A DNA stretch of 64,000 bases, taken from positions 111,102-175,101 of the forward strand of contig CADAJS010000012.1 of the NCBI GenBank assembly GCA_902788315.1. The letters run 5' to 3'. Both the position numbers and the translations under genes were made by a program. This document shows positions 17,152 to 26,067 of this stretch, piece after piece. This stretch comes from an uncultured Bacteroidales bacterium. GTDB lineage: Bacteria; Bacteroidota; Bacteroidia; Bacteroidales; Bacteroidaceae. The notes below the pieces were generated by a model that saw nothing but the letters and a program-made list of their open reading frames with translations, ran no database searches and had not been told where the DNA came from. Numbering within the stretch: the stretch's first letter is position 1; each line of letters starts with the position of its first letter.

Positions 17152-18152
17152 AAAAGTGGCAGATACCCTTCCTACTACTCCTCATCGCCGGAACGGCATT
17201 CATTATACGTCGGCATAACGCATCGTCAGTCGTCCCCTTCCAGGCGGAAGAGGGCTATATCTTCGGGACCATCTATCATGCCAAATATCAGTACGCCACC
17301 AGCCTGCACGAAGAGATTCTCCAAGAGCTGAATACCGTGGACGCCTCGCTCTCGATGTTCAATCCGCAAAGCTGCATCAGCCGTATCAACCGCGGCGAGG
17401 ATATCCCTGCCGACTCGCTCATCACGACTCTCTTCCGTCAGGCATCCGCAATCAGCGAGGCCACCGACGGAGCCTTCGACATCACCGTCGCACCGCTCGT
17501 CAACGCCTGGGGCTTCGGCATCAAGCACGATGCCCTGCCCGACTCGGCCACCGTCGATTCCCTTCGCGCCCTCGTCGGCTGGCAGCGAGTGAGACTCCAA
17601 GACGGACGGTTACAGCGCGACGACAGCCGAATGATCTTCGACTTCAGCGCCATAGCCAAGGGATTCGGGGCCGACTGCGTGGCACAACTCTTCGAACGAC
17701 GAGGAATCGACAGCTACATGATCGAGATTGGTGGCGAAATCGTATGCCACGGCACCAATCCTCAGGGCGAACAATGGAAAATAGGCATCAACAAGCCAAA
17801 CGAGGAGAACGATGCCGCTGCACCCGACCTGCAGGCCATCCTGCACTTCAGCGACTGCGCCATGGCCACCAGCGGGAACTATCGTAACTACTTCGTCCAC
17901 GACAGCATCCGATATGCCCACACGATCAACCCCAAGTCGGGCTATCCCGTACAGCGCTCCATCCTGAGCAGCACCGTGCTGGCACCCACCTGCGCCATGG
18001 CCGACGGCTTTGCCACCGCCTTCATGGTCATGGGAATGGAAGGAGCCCTGCAGACCCTGCAGGCACATCCCGAGCTGAAAGCCTATCTCATCTACGTCGA
18101 CGACACGGGGAAAATGCAGACATGGCACAGCCCAGAGCTCGACATCGAATGA
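17148..18152 (+). CDS. apbE: FAD:protein FMN transferase (ApbE family)
   Basis: A protein of 334 residues beginning at the ATG that overlaps the previous stop. A longer in-frame reading would run into DUF6048 and lose the N-terminal export helix (IPFLLLLIAGTAFII). ApbE motifs are present: FNPQSCISRINRG near 62-74, DFSAIAKGFGAD, EIGGEIVCHG near 190, and the C-terminal DGFATAFMVMG. The enzyme attaches FMN to Thr or Ser of exported flavoproteins such as Nqr and Rnf subunits, acting on the outer face of the inner membrane. No lipobox Cys is present, so it is probably membrane-anchored or periplasmic. Confidence 0.9.
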   Translation: MKKWQIPFLLLLIAGTAFIIRRHNASSVVPFQAEEGYIFGTIYHAKYQYATSLHEEILQELNTVDASLSMFNPQSCISRINRGEDIPADSLITTLFRQASAISEATDGAFDITVAPLVNAWGFGIKHDALPDSATVDSLRALVGWQRVRLQDGRLQRDDSRMIFDFSAIAKGFGADCVAQLFERRGIDSYMIEIGGEIVCHGTNPQGEQWKIGINKPNEENDAAAPDLQAILHFSDCAMATSGNYRNYFVHDSIRYAHTINPKSGYPVQRSILSSTVLAPTCAMADGFATAFMVMGMEGALQTLQAHPELKAYLIYVDDTGKMQTWHSPELDIE

Positions 18153-18194
18153 CGCCGACCGGCACCAGCACACGAAAACGCAGAAAGTAACAAG

Positions 18195-18869
18195 ATGATG
18201 GATATACGATTAATGTACAAGCTATTGACCCACATGCCGCTGCTCCAGGGCATCAACGGCATCGAGCTGGCCCGCATCGAGGAGCGCATCGGGCTCCAGA
18301 CCGAGGAGCTGGCTGCATCGCGCTATCCATTCATCACGCAGGGACAGCCATGCCGCGAGATGGTCTTTCTCGTCGGAGGCACGATGACACGGCAGACCGT
18401 CTCGGCCGACGGACTATACACCGCCATCGAACTGTGCTACAGCCCCATTGTCATCGAGCCCGACAAGCTATACGGACTGTCCTGCCAGTACGGCAGCTCA
18501 TACCGCTCGCAGACCGACTGCCAGCTGATACGCATCAGCAAGAAACAGGTGGGAGACCATCTGCTCAAGAGCGACATCTTCCGCCTGAACTACCTGAACA
18601 TGCTCTCGGCCATCATCCAGCGGCAACAGGAAAGGCTGCAGCCAGCCAAACCCGCCACGACAGCCGAGAAGATATGCCGCTTCATTACCGGATGCTTCAC
18701 TCACGAACAGGGCGAGAAAAGGCTGCAGATCAAGATGACAGACCTGGCTGAATACATCGACGAGACACGACTCAACGTCTCAAACCAACTCAACCGAATG
18801 GCCCGCGAAGGAAGCATCCGCCTGAAGAGAAAAGAGATTACCATCCCAGACCTCACGAAACTCAAGTAA
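18195..18869 (+). CDS. Crp/Fnr family transcriptional regulator
   Basis: A protein of 224 residues. An N-terminal cyclic-nucleotide-binding-like beta-roll (about 15-125, ITQGQPCREMVFLVGGTM) is followed by a long helix and a C-terminal winged helix-turn-helix (about 160-222, LAEYIDETRLNVSNQLNRM). No cysteine cluster for an iron-sulfur centre is seen at the N-terminus. Either ATG 18195 or 18198 could be used. It lies 42 bp after apbE and 9 bp before the M3 peptidase. Target genes and ligand are unknown. Confidence 0.8.
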   Translation: MMDIRLMYKLLTHMPLLQGINGIELARIEERIGLQTEELAASRYPFITQGQPCREMVFLVGGTMTRQTVSADGLYTAIELCYSPIVIEPDKLYGLSCQYGSSYRSQTDCQLIRISKKQVGDHLLKSDIFRLNYLNMLSAIIQRQQERLQPAKPATTAEKICRFITGCFTHEQGEKRLQIKMTDLAEYIDETRLNVSNQLNRMAREGSIRLKRKEITIPDLTKLK

Positions 18870-18878
18870 ACACTAACG

Positions 18879-20924
18879 ATGAGCAACATATTACTGAATA
18901 CCGAATACGGCACGCCACACAATTGCATCCCCTTCGACCGCATCACGACATCCGACTTCGAGCCAGCCATACTCGAAGGCATGCGCCAAGAGGACGAAGC
19001 CATCAAACTGCTGACAGACAATCCCGACGAGCCCACCTTCGAAAACACCATCCTGCCACGCACAGACAAACTGCTGGCACGCGCTACAGACATCTTCTTC
19101 AACCTGCTCAGCGCCCATACCAACGACGAGATGGACATGCTGGCTGCCAAGCTCTCGCCCATGCTCACCGAGCACAGCAACCGCATCCTGCTCAACGAGG
19201 AACTGTTCCGACGCGTGAAGCATGTCCGCGAACATCACAGAGAACTCACTGGCGAGGAGCAGATGCTGCTCGACCGCGTATATGAAGCCTTCGAACGGAA
19301 CGGCGCCACGCTCGATGCCGACGCAAAGAAGCGATTCACGGCGCTGCAGGTAGAGCTGGCCACACTGACGGTAAAGTTCAGCGAGAACAACCTGAAGGCA
19401 ACCAACGCCTTCAAGCTCTTTATTGAAGACAAGGAAAAACTCTCTGGCCTGCCCGACACCGCCCTTGAAGCAGCGGCCCTCAGCGCCAAGCAAGCCGGCC
19501 GCGAGGGATGGCTCTTCACCCTGCAGGCACCCAGCTACACCCCCTTCATCACCTATGCCGACAACCGCGAACTGCGCCGCCAAATGTACATGGCGCGCAA
19601 CACCCTCTGCACCCGCGGGAGCCAGTTTGACAACGAAGACATCGTGCGCCGCATCGTCAACCTACGTCGCGAGATAGCACAGCTGCTCGGCTACGAGACC
19701 TTTGCCGACTATGCACTCTCACATCGCATGGCCGAGACCCGACAGCACGTAAGCGAGCTCATCGAACAACTGCTCGAAGCCTATCTGCCCAAAGCGCAAG
19801 AGGAGGTGGCCGAGGTTGAAGCTTTGGCCAGAGAGACAGAGGGCTCGGACTTCACGCTGCAGCCCTGGGACATGGCCTACTACAGCCAGAAACTGCGCAA
19901 GGCACGCTACGACATCGACGCAGAGATGCTCCGGCCATACCTGAAACTCGACGATGTGAAGGATGGCGTCTTCGGTCTGGCCACACGTCTCTACGGCATC
20001 CATTTCAAACGCAACCAAGAGATTCCCGTTTACCACCCCGATGTCGAAGCCTACGAGGTCACCGACCGCGACGGCACGTTCCTGGCCGTGCTCTATGCCG
20101 ACTTCTTCCCCCGCGACAGCAAGCAGAGCGGAGCCTGGATGACCAGCTATCAAGAGCAGTACATCGACGTGGACGGCACCGACCATCGGCCGCATGTGAG
20201 CATCACGATGAACGTGACGAAACCCACCGAGGACAAGCCCGCCCTGCTCACACTGGGCGAGGTGGAAACCTTCCTCCACGAGTTCGGCCACGCCCTCCAC
20301 GGCATATTCTCGCGAGTGCGGTTCGAGTCGCTCAGCGGCACCAACGTCCTGTGGGACTTCGTCGAACTGCCCTCTCAGTTCATGGAGAACTACGCCACAG
20401 AGCCCGAGTTCCTGCACACCTTTGCCCGCCACTACCAGACCGGCGAGCCACTGCCCGAGGAACTGATACACCGAGTGAGACAGAGCCGAAACTTCCAGTG
20501 TGGCTACGCCTGTGTACGCCAACTCAGTTTCTGCCTGCTCGACATGGCCTTCTACACCCAGACCGCACCCTTAGAGGGAGCCGTCGATGACTTCGAACGC
20601 GACGCCCGGAAGTCCACTCAGCTACTTCCCCACCCGGACGGAACCTGCATGGCCGTCCAGTTCGGCCACATCATGAGCGGAGGCTATGCGGCAGGATACT
20701 ACAGCTATAAATGGGCCGAGGTGCTCGACGCCGACGCCTTTGCTGCCTTCCAGCAGGAAGGAATCTTCAATCCCGAAGTGGCCAGACGCTTCCGCGACTG
20801 CATCCTTTCACGCGGTGGCACCGAGCCACCCATGCAGCTCTACCGCCGCTTCCGCGGACAGGCCCCCACCATCGACGCGCTCCTGCGCCGAAACGGAATG
20901 AACCGCAAACCGGAGAAACAATAA
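18879..20924 (+). CDS. dcp: M3 family zinc metallopeptidase (dipeptidyl carboxypeptidase type)
   Basis: A protein of 681 residues, the usual length for the Dcp/OpdA group of thimet-like oligopeptidases. The zinc motif HEFGHALH is at residues 467-474, with H467 and H471 as ligands and E468 as catalytic base. The conserved HPDGTCMAVQFGHIM and AGYYSYKWAEVLDADAF segments follow near 587-620. No signal peptide is present, so it is cytoplasmic. It trims short peptides in turnover. The gene is followed closely by dCMP deaminase and an S41 protease, an order common in Bacteroidales. Confidence 0.9.
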   Translation: MSNILLNTEYGTPHNCIPFDRITTSDFEPAILEGMRQEDEAIKLLTDNPDEPTFENTILPRTDKLLARATDIFFNLLSAHTNDEMDMLAAKLSPMLTEHSNRILLNEELFRRVKHVREHHRELTGEEQMLLDRVYEAFERNGATLDADAKKRFTALQVELATLTVKFSENNLKATNAFKLFIEDKEKLSGLPDTALEAAALSAKQAGREGWLFTLQAPSYTPFITYADNRELRRQMYMARNTLCTRGSQFDNEDIVRRIVNLRREIAQLLGYETFADYALSHRMAETRQHVSELIEQLLEAYLPKAQEEVAEVEALARETEGSDFTLQPWDMAYYSQKLRKARYDIDAEMLRPYLKLDDVKDGVFGLATRLYGIHFKRNQEIPVYHPDVEAYEVTDRDGTFLAVLYADFFPRDSKQSGAWMTSYQEQYIDVDGTDHRPHVSITMNVTKPTEDKPALLTLGEVETFLHEFGHALHGIFSRVRFESLSGTNVLWDFVELPSQFMENYATEPEFLHTFARHYQTGEPLPEELIHRVRQSRNFQCGYACVRQLSFCLLDMAFYTQTAPLEGAVDDFERDARKSTQLLPHPDGTCMAVQFGHIMSGGYAAGYYSYKWAEVLDADAFAAFQQEGIFNPEVARRFRDCILSRGGTEPPMQLYRRFRGQAPTIDALLRRNGMNRKPEKQ

Positions 20925-20952
20925 ATTACAAACCTATTAAGTATATAGTTTC

Positions 20953-21399
20953 GTGGACAAGAAGACAGCACTCGACCACCGCTACATGCGAATGGCAAGA
21001 ATATGGAGCGAAAACAGCTACTGCCAGCGTCGTCAGGTGGGCGCCCTCATCGTGAAGGACAAAATGATCATCAGCGACGGATACAACGGCACCCCATCGG
21101 GCTTTGAGAACATCTGCGAGGACGAACATGGCGTCACAAAGCCTTACGTATTGCACGCCGAGGCCAACGCCATCACCAAGATAGCACGCAGCGGCAACAA
21201 CAGCGAGGGAAGCACCCTCTACGTGACCGACTCACCGTGCATCGAATGTGCAAAACTCATCATTCAAGCCGGCATACGACGAGTGGTCTATGAACGCGAG
21301 TATCGCTTCACCGACGGAGTGGAACTCATGCAACGCGCAGGCATCGAAGTGGTGCTGCTGAAGGCAACCGATGATGAATGTCCTGACGGCCAAGCGTAA
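20953..21399 (+). CDS. dCMP deaminase family protein
   Basis: A protein of 148 residues that begins with GTG (20953). Zinc ligands are visible: H68 in HAEANAI with catalytic E70, and C96/C99 in SPCIECAK. The GYNGTPSGFENI segment near 41 is typical of the deoxycytidylate deaminases that convert dCMP to dUMP for thymidylate synthesis. It lies 28 bp after the M3 peptidase gene and 74 bp before the S41 protease. Confidence 0.9.
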   Translation: MDKKTALDHRYMRMARIWSENSYCQRRQVGALIVKDKMIISDGYNGTPSGFENICEDEHGVTKPYVLHAEANAITKIARSGNNSEGSTLYVTDSPCIECAKLIIQAGIRRVVYEREYRFTDGVELMQRAGIEVVLLKATDDECPDGQA

Positions 21400-21441
21400 C
21401 TCTAAACTATGCGCTCGGCCATGCCACCGGACTTGTCCAAA

Positions 21442-21476
21442 AACTATGAACAATGAACTCTGAACAATGAACTATG
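21442..21476 (+). repeat. Five tandem 7-bp AACnnTG repeats ending in the S41 start codon
   Basis: AACTATG, AACAATG, AACTCTG, AACAATG and AACTATG are contiguous, and the final ATG (21474-21476) is the start of the S41 protease. The three earlier ATGs each open a mini-frame of 4 to 5 codons ending within the repeat or just past it. No classical Shine-Dalgarno sequence is seen. Confidence 0.8.
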
Positions 21477-23114
21477 AATAAGTCACGCTTTACTCCCCTG
21501 CTTCTCGCACTGGGTGTCATCGGAGGAATCCTCGTAGGAACATTCTACGCCAACCACTTCTCAGGCAATCGCCTGCGTATCATCAACACGGGCTCGAACA
21601 AGCTGAACTACCTCCTGCAGCTCATTGACAACAACTATGTCGATACGGTCGATATGCAGTCGCTCGTCGAGGACGCCATGCCACAGATTCTCGGCGAGCT
21701 GGATCCACACAGCAGCTACATCAGTGCCAACGATGCCGCCCAGGCCGACGAGGACCTGAAAGGTTCGTTCAGCGGTATCGGTGTCAGCTTCACCATCCAG
21801 AAGGACACGGTCAATGTGATGTCCGTCATCAAGGGCGGCCCGTCAGAGAAAATCGGCCTCCTGGCTGGCGACCGTATCGTCACCGCCGACACGGTGAACC
21901 TCGTGGGCATGCAGGACACCGAGGTGATGAAGCACCTCAAGGGAGAGAAAGGCTCCCATGTGCGCCTGGGCATACGGCGCCACGGCACGCCCGAAACCAT
22001 CTATTTCGACGTCATCCGAGGCGACATACCCATAGAGAGCGTCGATGCCGCATACATGATTGACGACGCCACAGGCTATCTGCGCGTGAAGAACTTTGGC
22101 GAACAAACCTACGCCGAGATGATCATTGCCATGGCCAAGCTGCGCGTCCAGGGCATGAGCCAACTCATCATCGACCTGCGCGGCAATCGGGGCGGATACA
22201 TGCACGTCCCCATCCAGATGGCCAACGAATTCCTCTCGCGCGGACAGCTGATTGTCTATACCGAGGGACGCAAGTCGCCGCGCGAAGAGTTCCGCTGCGA
22301 CGGACGAGGCTCGTTCCAGAAGCTGCCCCTCGTGGTGCTCATTGACGAGGGTAGCGCCAGCTCCAGCGAAATCTTTGCAGGAGCCATTCAGGACAACGAC
22401 CGCGGACTCATCATCGGCCGCCGCTCGTTCGGCAAGGGACTCGTACAGCAACCCATGAACTTCCGCGACGGCAGCGTAGTACGACTCACCGTGGCCCGAT
22501 ACTACACGCCCAGCGGCCGCTGCATCCAGAAACACTATGACAAGGGACACTCCGAGGACTACGAAAACGAGCTCATGGCACGCTACGAGCGCGGCGAATT
22601 CTTCATCGAGGACAGCATACGCCAGGAGGGACCCGAGTACAAGACCGTCCTCGGGCGCACCGTCTATGGCGGTGGCGGCATCCGGCCAGACATCTTCATC
22701 CCCGACGACACCACAAGCGTGACCTCCTACTACAAGGAAGCACTCTTCACGGGACTCATCCGCCAGTTTGCCTTCCAGTACACCGACGAGAACCGCACGA
22801 AGCTCAACACCTTCAAGACCTCCGAGACCATGGAGAAATACCTGCGTTCGCAGAATCTGCTGGAGAAGTTTGCCCAGTTTGGCGAGCGGCACAGCCTGCG
22901 CCGTCGCAACCTGCTCATGCAGAAGAGCCGCACGCTCTTCGAGCGCAGCATCCTGGGCGGAATCATCTACAACGCCATGACGATGCAGGAATACATGGAG
23001 TTCCTCAACGAGCAAGACCCCGTGGTGCTGAAGGCAGTGGAAGTGCTCCGTGAGGGCAAGTCGTTCCCCAAGCCAGAACAGGAAGAACCTGCCGAGAAGG
23101 ATTCCGAAGCATAG
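21474..23114 (+). CDS. S41 family C-terminal processing peptidase
   Basis: A protein of 546 residues with an N-terminal export or anchor helix (LLLALGVIGGILVGTFYANH). A PDZ domain (about 85-165, FSGIGVSFTIQKDTVNVMSV) precedes the serine protease core. The Ser/Lys dyad is S296 in DEGSASSSEIF and K321 in RSFGKGLVQQ, 25 residues apart as in plant D1 processing protease. These periplasmic proteases degrade or trim proteins from their C-terminus. The extended Glu/Pro-rich tail has no known domain. Translation starts at the last unit of a 7-bp repeat. Confidence 0.9.
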   Translation: MNKSRFTPLLLALGVIGGILVGTFYANHFSGNRLRIINTGSNKLNYLLQLIDNNYVDTVDMQSLVEDAMPQILGELDPHSSYISANDAAQADEDLKGSFSGIGVSFTIQKDTVNVMSVIKGGPSEKIGLLAGDRIVTADTVNLVGMQDTEVMKHLKGEKGSHVRLGIRRHGTPETIYFDVIRGDIPIESVDAAYMIDDATGYLRVKNFGEQTYAEMIIAMAKLRVQGMSQLIIDLRGNRGGYMHVPIQMANEFLSRGQLIVYTEGRKSPREEFRCDGRGSFQKLPLVVLIDEGSASSSEIFAGAIQDNDRGLIIGRRSFGKGLVQQPMNFRDGSVVRLTVARYYTPSGRCIQKHYDKGHSEDYENELMARYERGEFFIEDSIRQEGPEYKTVLGRTVYGGGGIRPDIFIPDDTTSVTSYYKEALFTGLIRQFAFQYTDENRTKLNTFKTSETMEKYLRSQNLLEKFAQFGERHSLRRRNLLMQKSRTLFERSILGGIIYNAMTMQEYMEFLNEQDPVVLKAVEVLREGKSFPKPEQEEPAEKDSEA

Positions 23115-23146
23115 CAAACGGCTAACCGATATCTTTACACAAAAAT

Positions 23147-23256
23147 TATGCGGCGTGTAGCATCGGCGAATGCTACACGCCGCATCCCATTGCGCAGCGT
23201 GTTCCATCGACCGACGGAACACGCTCCTCCGGCCACTATAACACGCGAGAATCGCG
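23147..23256. repeat. 22-bp-period array of alternating GCGTGTnCC / ACACGC units
   Basis: Units at 23147, 23169, 23191, 23213 and, more weakly, 23235 repeat every 22 bp. The consensus is close to nAYGGARCRYGCTCCnTCGnn, with neighbouring units in alternating orientation. Adjacent units therefore form hairpins: 23148-23163 with 23170-23185 (perfect 16-bp arms) and 23197-23205 with 23216-23224. A further stem (TTCGGAGC at 23260, GCTCCGAA to 23287) lies just past the array. This is the convergent junction between the S41 and FAD oxidoreductase genes; no gene is seen in 23115-23522. Confidence 0.7.
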
Positions 23257-23467
23257 TATTTCGGAGCAAGGTCGGGTTCGCTCCGAAAATTGCCCAAATT
23301 TTCGCATGCTGTAAATCAGACCATTACATCATCATTTCATTCTTTCGCCCCCCTTTTACCAACCGAAAAAGGCCATTTTCCAGCGTTTTTGAGGGCATGG
23401 AGAATGAGCGGAAGATGTTCAAGGAATCAAATATCAGGACAATTTACCGGCAAAAGAAGTAAAAACG

Positions 23468-23501
23468 ACGGTAGCGGACCCCGAGAAGGGACCGCTACCG
23501 T
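23468..23501 (-). terminator. Rho-independent terminator of the FAD oxidoreductase gene
   Basis: ACGGTAGCGG and CCGCTACCGT form a perfect 10-bp stem that extends through CCC/GGG. On the minus strand it is followed by CGTTTTTAC. It lies 21 bp past the stop at 23523. Confidence 0.8.
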
Positions 23502-23522
23502 TCTCAGCACTCATAAAGCACT

Positions 23523-25115
23523 TTACATTCCTCGCTCGATGGCCTCGAAGCGAGACATGATGCGCGAGGCACTGACGCGCTGCACACAATTGTCGCCAGC
23601 GTCGATAGCCATGCAGGCTGCAATGGCCGCACTCTCGCCCAGCACCATGAAGACAGGCTCCATGCGGATACTGCCGTAGGCGATGTGGGAAGCCGAGAGG
23701 CAGACAGGCACCAGGAGATTGGAGGCCTCCGCCTCGACAGGCGTAATGCTGCCATAGGAAACGCTATACTTGCCGGGAATGCGTATCTGCACGTCTCCCT
23801 CGTTCTTCACCATCCCGTTCACGACGAAACGCCCGGTGTTGTGCGAGTCCATGGTATAGGCCGCCCACCCGATAGAGTCCGTGGCCACCGTATTCCGCTG
23901 GCAGTTGGCTTGCGTCATCACATAGCGCCCCAGCATTCGGCGCGATTCGCGAATGTACATCTGCGGGGTAAAGTGGTCGTTCTCCTCATATTCATCGCGC
24001 GGCCATCCCCATTGCCCTATCTCCTGGCGCACAGCCTCGGGCACCCGCGGGTCGGTGGCTACAAAGTAGAGCAAGCCCAGCGTGTAGTCCTTGTGGGCAC
24101 GGGCAATCGCTTCGCGGCGCTTATAGCTGGCCTCAGGGTAATCCCAGTTTTCGCCAATCATGTCAGTACTGAAAGCACCATTGTTATTGACGTCGGTCTT
24201 GCGTCCAGGCATGCGATCCCAGCTGAAGCAGTCGCCCATGCCTTTCCATGGCACCACTTCCTTCCAGCGAAGGAGCAGTTCGTAGCGCGTGGAATCGTAC
24301 CGAGCCGGACGACTGATAGGAATACGGTTCGAGGGATCGTCGGTCAGTGTGAGACGAAAGTTGTAGGCCTGCACCCGCTTATCAGCCTGCCCACGCACGC
24401 CCATCTCGCCGGGCTTGATGCCATAGAGCAGACCACTCTTCGGGTTGCCCTTCTCGCGATAGGGATCCACACCATCGGGAAACTGATGCTTGTCGAGCAT
24501 CTGCTGTCCATTGTAACTCTCACCATACTGGTTGGACCCTTCACGCCCGATGGTATAAGAGACGCCGGCACGCGCCATGAGGTCGCCCTCATAGCTGCAG
24601 TCGATGAACACCTTGGCACGGACACGCATGCTGCGTTGCTTCACGGTCTTCGACGAACGTTCAAAGGTGGCTTCAACGAGCTGGTTTCCCTGCTTACGCA
24701 CACGAGTCACACGACGTTGCATGACCACGCTGACACCATTCTCACGCAGCAAGTCGCGATAGACCGCCAGTGCCACCTTGGGCTCGAACTTGAAGACAGG
24801 GTTGGCAGAGTTATAGTACTTCCCCACCCGACGATAGAAATCCAGTGCATAGCCACGAATAATCTCCACCTTACCAATGTCGGTGAAGCCAAGACCGCCG
24901 GCTGTGAGGCCGCCAATGCGCATGCCCGGCTCGATGAGCATCACGCTGTGGCCCTCCCTGCGGGCAGTGACGGCAGCAATAATACCAGACGATGTGGCAC
25001 CATAGACACATACATCCACCTCGTTCTCACGGGGCAGAATCTCCCACGACTCCTGCGCTGAAAGACTCGGAAGAAGCAAGAGCAGGGAAACGGAAAGAGC
25101 AAGGAATTTCTTCAT
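23523..25115 (-). CDS. Exported FAD-dependent oxidoreductase
   Basis: A protein of 530 residues with a signal peptide (MKKFLALSVSLLLLLPSLSA). The FAD-binding Rossmann start is VCVYGATSSGIIAAVTA with EP at the end of the second strand (about 35-65), followed by GLTAGGLGFTD. FIDCSYEGDLMARAGVSY near 175 is the conserved second FAD contact. The C-terminal SASHIAYGSIRMEPVFM and DNCVQRVSASRI are typical of the FAD_oxidored family that includes proteins misnamed xanthan lyase. The substrate is unknown; in Bacteroidetes such proteins often accompany glycan use. It has its own promoter and terminator. Confidence 0.8.
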   Translation of the reverse strand: MKKFLALSVSLLLLLPSLSAQESWEILPRENEVDVCVYGATSSGIIAAVTARREGHSVMLIEPGMRIGGLTAGGLGFTDIGKVEIIRGYALDFYRRVGKYYNSANPVFKFEPKVALAVYRDLLRENGVSVVMQRRVTRVRKQGNQLVEATFERSSKTVKQRSMRVRAKVFIDCSYEGDLMARAGVSYTIGREGSNQYGESYNGQQMLDKHQFPDGVDPYREKGNPKSGLLYGIKPGEMGVRGQADKRVQAYNFRLTLTDDPSNRIPISRPARYDSTRYELLLRWKEVVPWKGMGDCFSWDRMPGRKTDVNNNGAFSTDMIGENWDYPEASYKRREAIARAHKDYTLGLLYFVATDPRVPEAVRQEIGQWGWPRDEYEENDHFTPQMYIRESRRMLGRYVMTQANCQRNTVATDSIGWAAYTMDSHNTGRFVVNGMVKNEGDVQIRIPGKYSVSYGSITPVEAEASNLLVPVCLSASHIAYGSIRMEPVFMVLGESAAIAACMAIDAGDNCVQRVSASRIMSRFEAIERGM

Positions 25116-25149
25116 ATCACTCGTTGTTGTTCATATTGGATTACGACAA

Positions 25150-25180
25150 CAAAGGTACTTAAAAAAAGAGAAACTGCAAA
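25150..25180 (-). promoter_or_regulatory. Promoter of the FAD oxidoreductase gene
   Basis: On the minus strand TTTG (25177-25180), 19 bp, TACCTTTG (25150-25157). The start codon at 25115 lies 34 bp after the -7 element. Confidence 0.75.
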
Positions 25181-25216
25181 GAAACGGAGGAAATATATCC
25201 GCATATAAACGACAAA

Positions 25217-25244
25217 GGGGAGCAGAACCGAAATTCTGCTCCCC
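25217..25244 (-). terminator. Terminator of the tRNA cluster
   Basis: GGGGAGCAGAA (25217-25227) and TTCTGCTCCCC (25234-25244) form a perfect 11-bp stem with a 6-bp loop. On the minus strand it is followed by TTTG. It lies 6 bp past the last tRNA. Confidence 0.8.
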
Positions 25245-25250
25245 CGTCGA

Positions 25251-25335
25251 TGGTGCCCAGAACAGGACTCGAACCTGCACGCCTCGCGGCACACGCACCT
25301 GAAACGTGCGCGTCTACCAATTCCGCCACCTGGGC
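25251..25335 (-). tRNA. tRNA-Leu (anticodon CAG), CCA encoded
   Basis: A cloverleaf with acceptor GCCCAGG, the D-arm GCGG-AATTGGTAGA-CGC, anticodon loop TTCAGGT (CAG), a long variable arm and T-arm GTTCGAGTCC. The discriminator A is followed by CCA (25251-25253). The body is identical to the copy at 25625-25706. Confidence 0.95.
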
Positions 25336-25338
25336 CTC

Positions 25339-25391
25339 TATGAGCGGCAAACGAGACTCAACGCTTTAGACCTTGAGTCTGTTTTCACTCT
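25339..25391 (-). repeat. tRNA-Gly 3'-end fragment plus hairpin, unit 1
   Basis: Between tRNA-Gly and tRNA-Leu. On the plus strand it reads GAGCGGCAAACGAGACTC, identical to the 3' end of the adjacent tRNA-Gly, then AACGCTTTAGACCTTGAGTC. On the minus strand AGACTCAA and TTGAGTCT form an 8-bp stem. The same unit occurs three more times at 25708-25851. Confidence 0.85.
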
Positions 25392-25394
25392 ATG

Positions 25395-25467
<73 letters not shown>

Positions 25468-25492
25468 CTGAGAATATTGGATTATAGATAAG

Positions 25493-25575
25493 TGAAGAGG
25501 AGGAGACTCGAACTCCCACGTCGCAATGACACTACCACCTCAAAGTAGCGCGTCTACCAATTCCGCCACCTCTCC
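25493..25575 (-). tRNA. tRNA-Leu (anticodon GAG)
   Basis: Acceptor GGAGAGG paired with CCTCTTC (one G-U pair), class II variable arm, anticodon loop TTGAGGT (GAG), T-loop TTCGAGT. No CCA is encoded. It lies between the two duplicated Gly and Leu(CAG) cassettes. Confidence 0.95.
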
Positions 25576-25624
25576 ATCGTATCGCAAACCATAGCACTGT
25601 GAGTAATGACGAGGATATGCCGGG

Positions 25625-25706
25625 TGCCCAGAACAGGACTCGAACCTGCACGCCTCGCGGCACACGCACCTGAAACGTGCGCGTCTACCAATTCCGCCAC
25701 CTGGGC
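25625..25706 (-). tRNA. tRNA-Leu (anticodon CAG), second copy
   Basis: The same 82-nt body as the copy at 25254-25335, with anticodon loop TTCAGGT, but followed by CCC rather than CCA on the minus strand. Confidence 0.95.
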
Positions 25707-25707
25707 T

Positions 25708-25851
25708 CTATGAGCGGCAAACGAGACTCAACGCTTTTGGACCTTGAGTCTGTTTTCACTCTGCGAGCGGCAAACGAGACTCAACGCTTTAGACCTTGAG
25801 TCTGGCAAACGAGACTCAACGCTTTTGGACCTTGAGTCTGTTTTCACTCTG
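25708..25851 (-). repeat. Three tandem copies of the tRNA-Gly 3'-end/hairpin unit
   Basis: Unit 2 (about 25708-25761), unit 3 (about 25762-25803, cut short after TTGAGTCT) and unit 4 (about 25804-25851, starting inside the tRNA fragment at GGCAAACGAGACTC). Each holds the tRNA-Gly 3' segment followed by the AGACTCAA/TTGAGTCT hairpin. The truncated junctions look like unequal recombination between copies. Confidence 0.85.
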
Positions 25852-25853
25852 CG

Positions 25854-25926
<73 letters not shown>

Positions 25927-26001
25927 CTGTGACAGCCTCGTCCTCACAGTGTATTCATCATTATGTCAATCTGTCATTGCAATTCCTCCGAATTGCGAGT
26001 G

Positions 26002-26033
26002 CAAAAGTACGTCTTTTTCGTGGAATGGCCAAA
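26002..26033 (-). promoter_or_regulatory. Promoter of the tRNA cluster
   Basis: On the minus strand TTTG (26030-26033), 20 bp, TACTTTTG (26002-26009), matching the Bacteroidetes consensus. No other promoter is seen inside the cluster, so the five tRNAs are probably one transcript. Confidence 0.7.
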
Positions 26034-26067
26034 TGATTGAAGGATTTTTTTCACTTAAATCTTCATG

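Noticed and set aside
23148..23462. A 104-codon open frame after the S41 gene.
   Set aside because: It lies on the hairpin array and shows no protein features.
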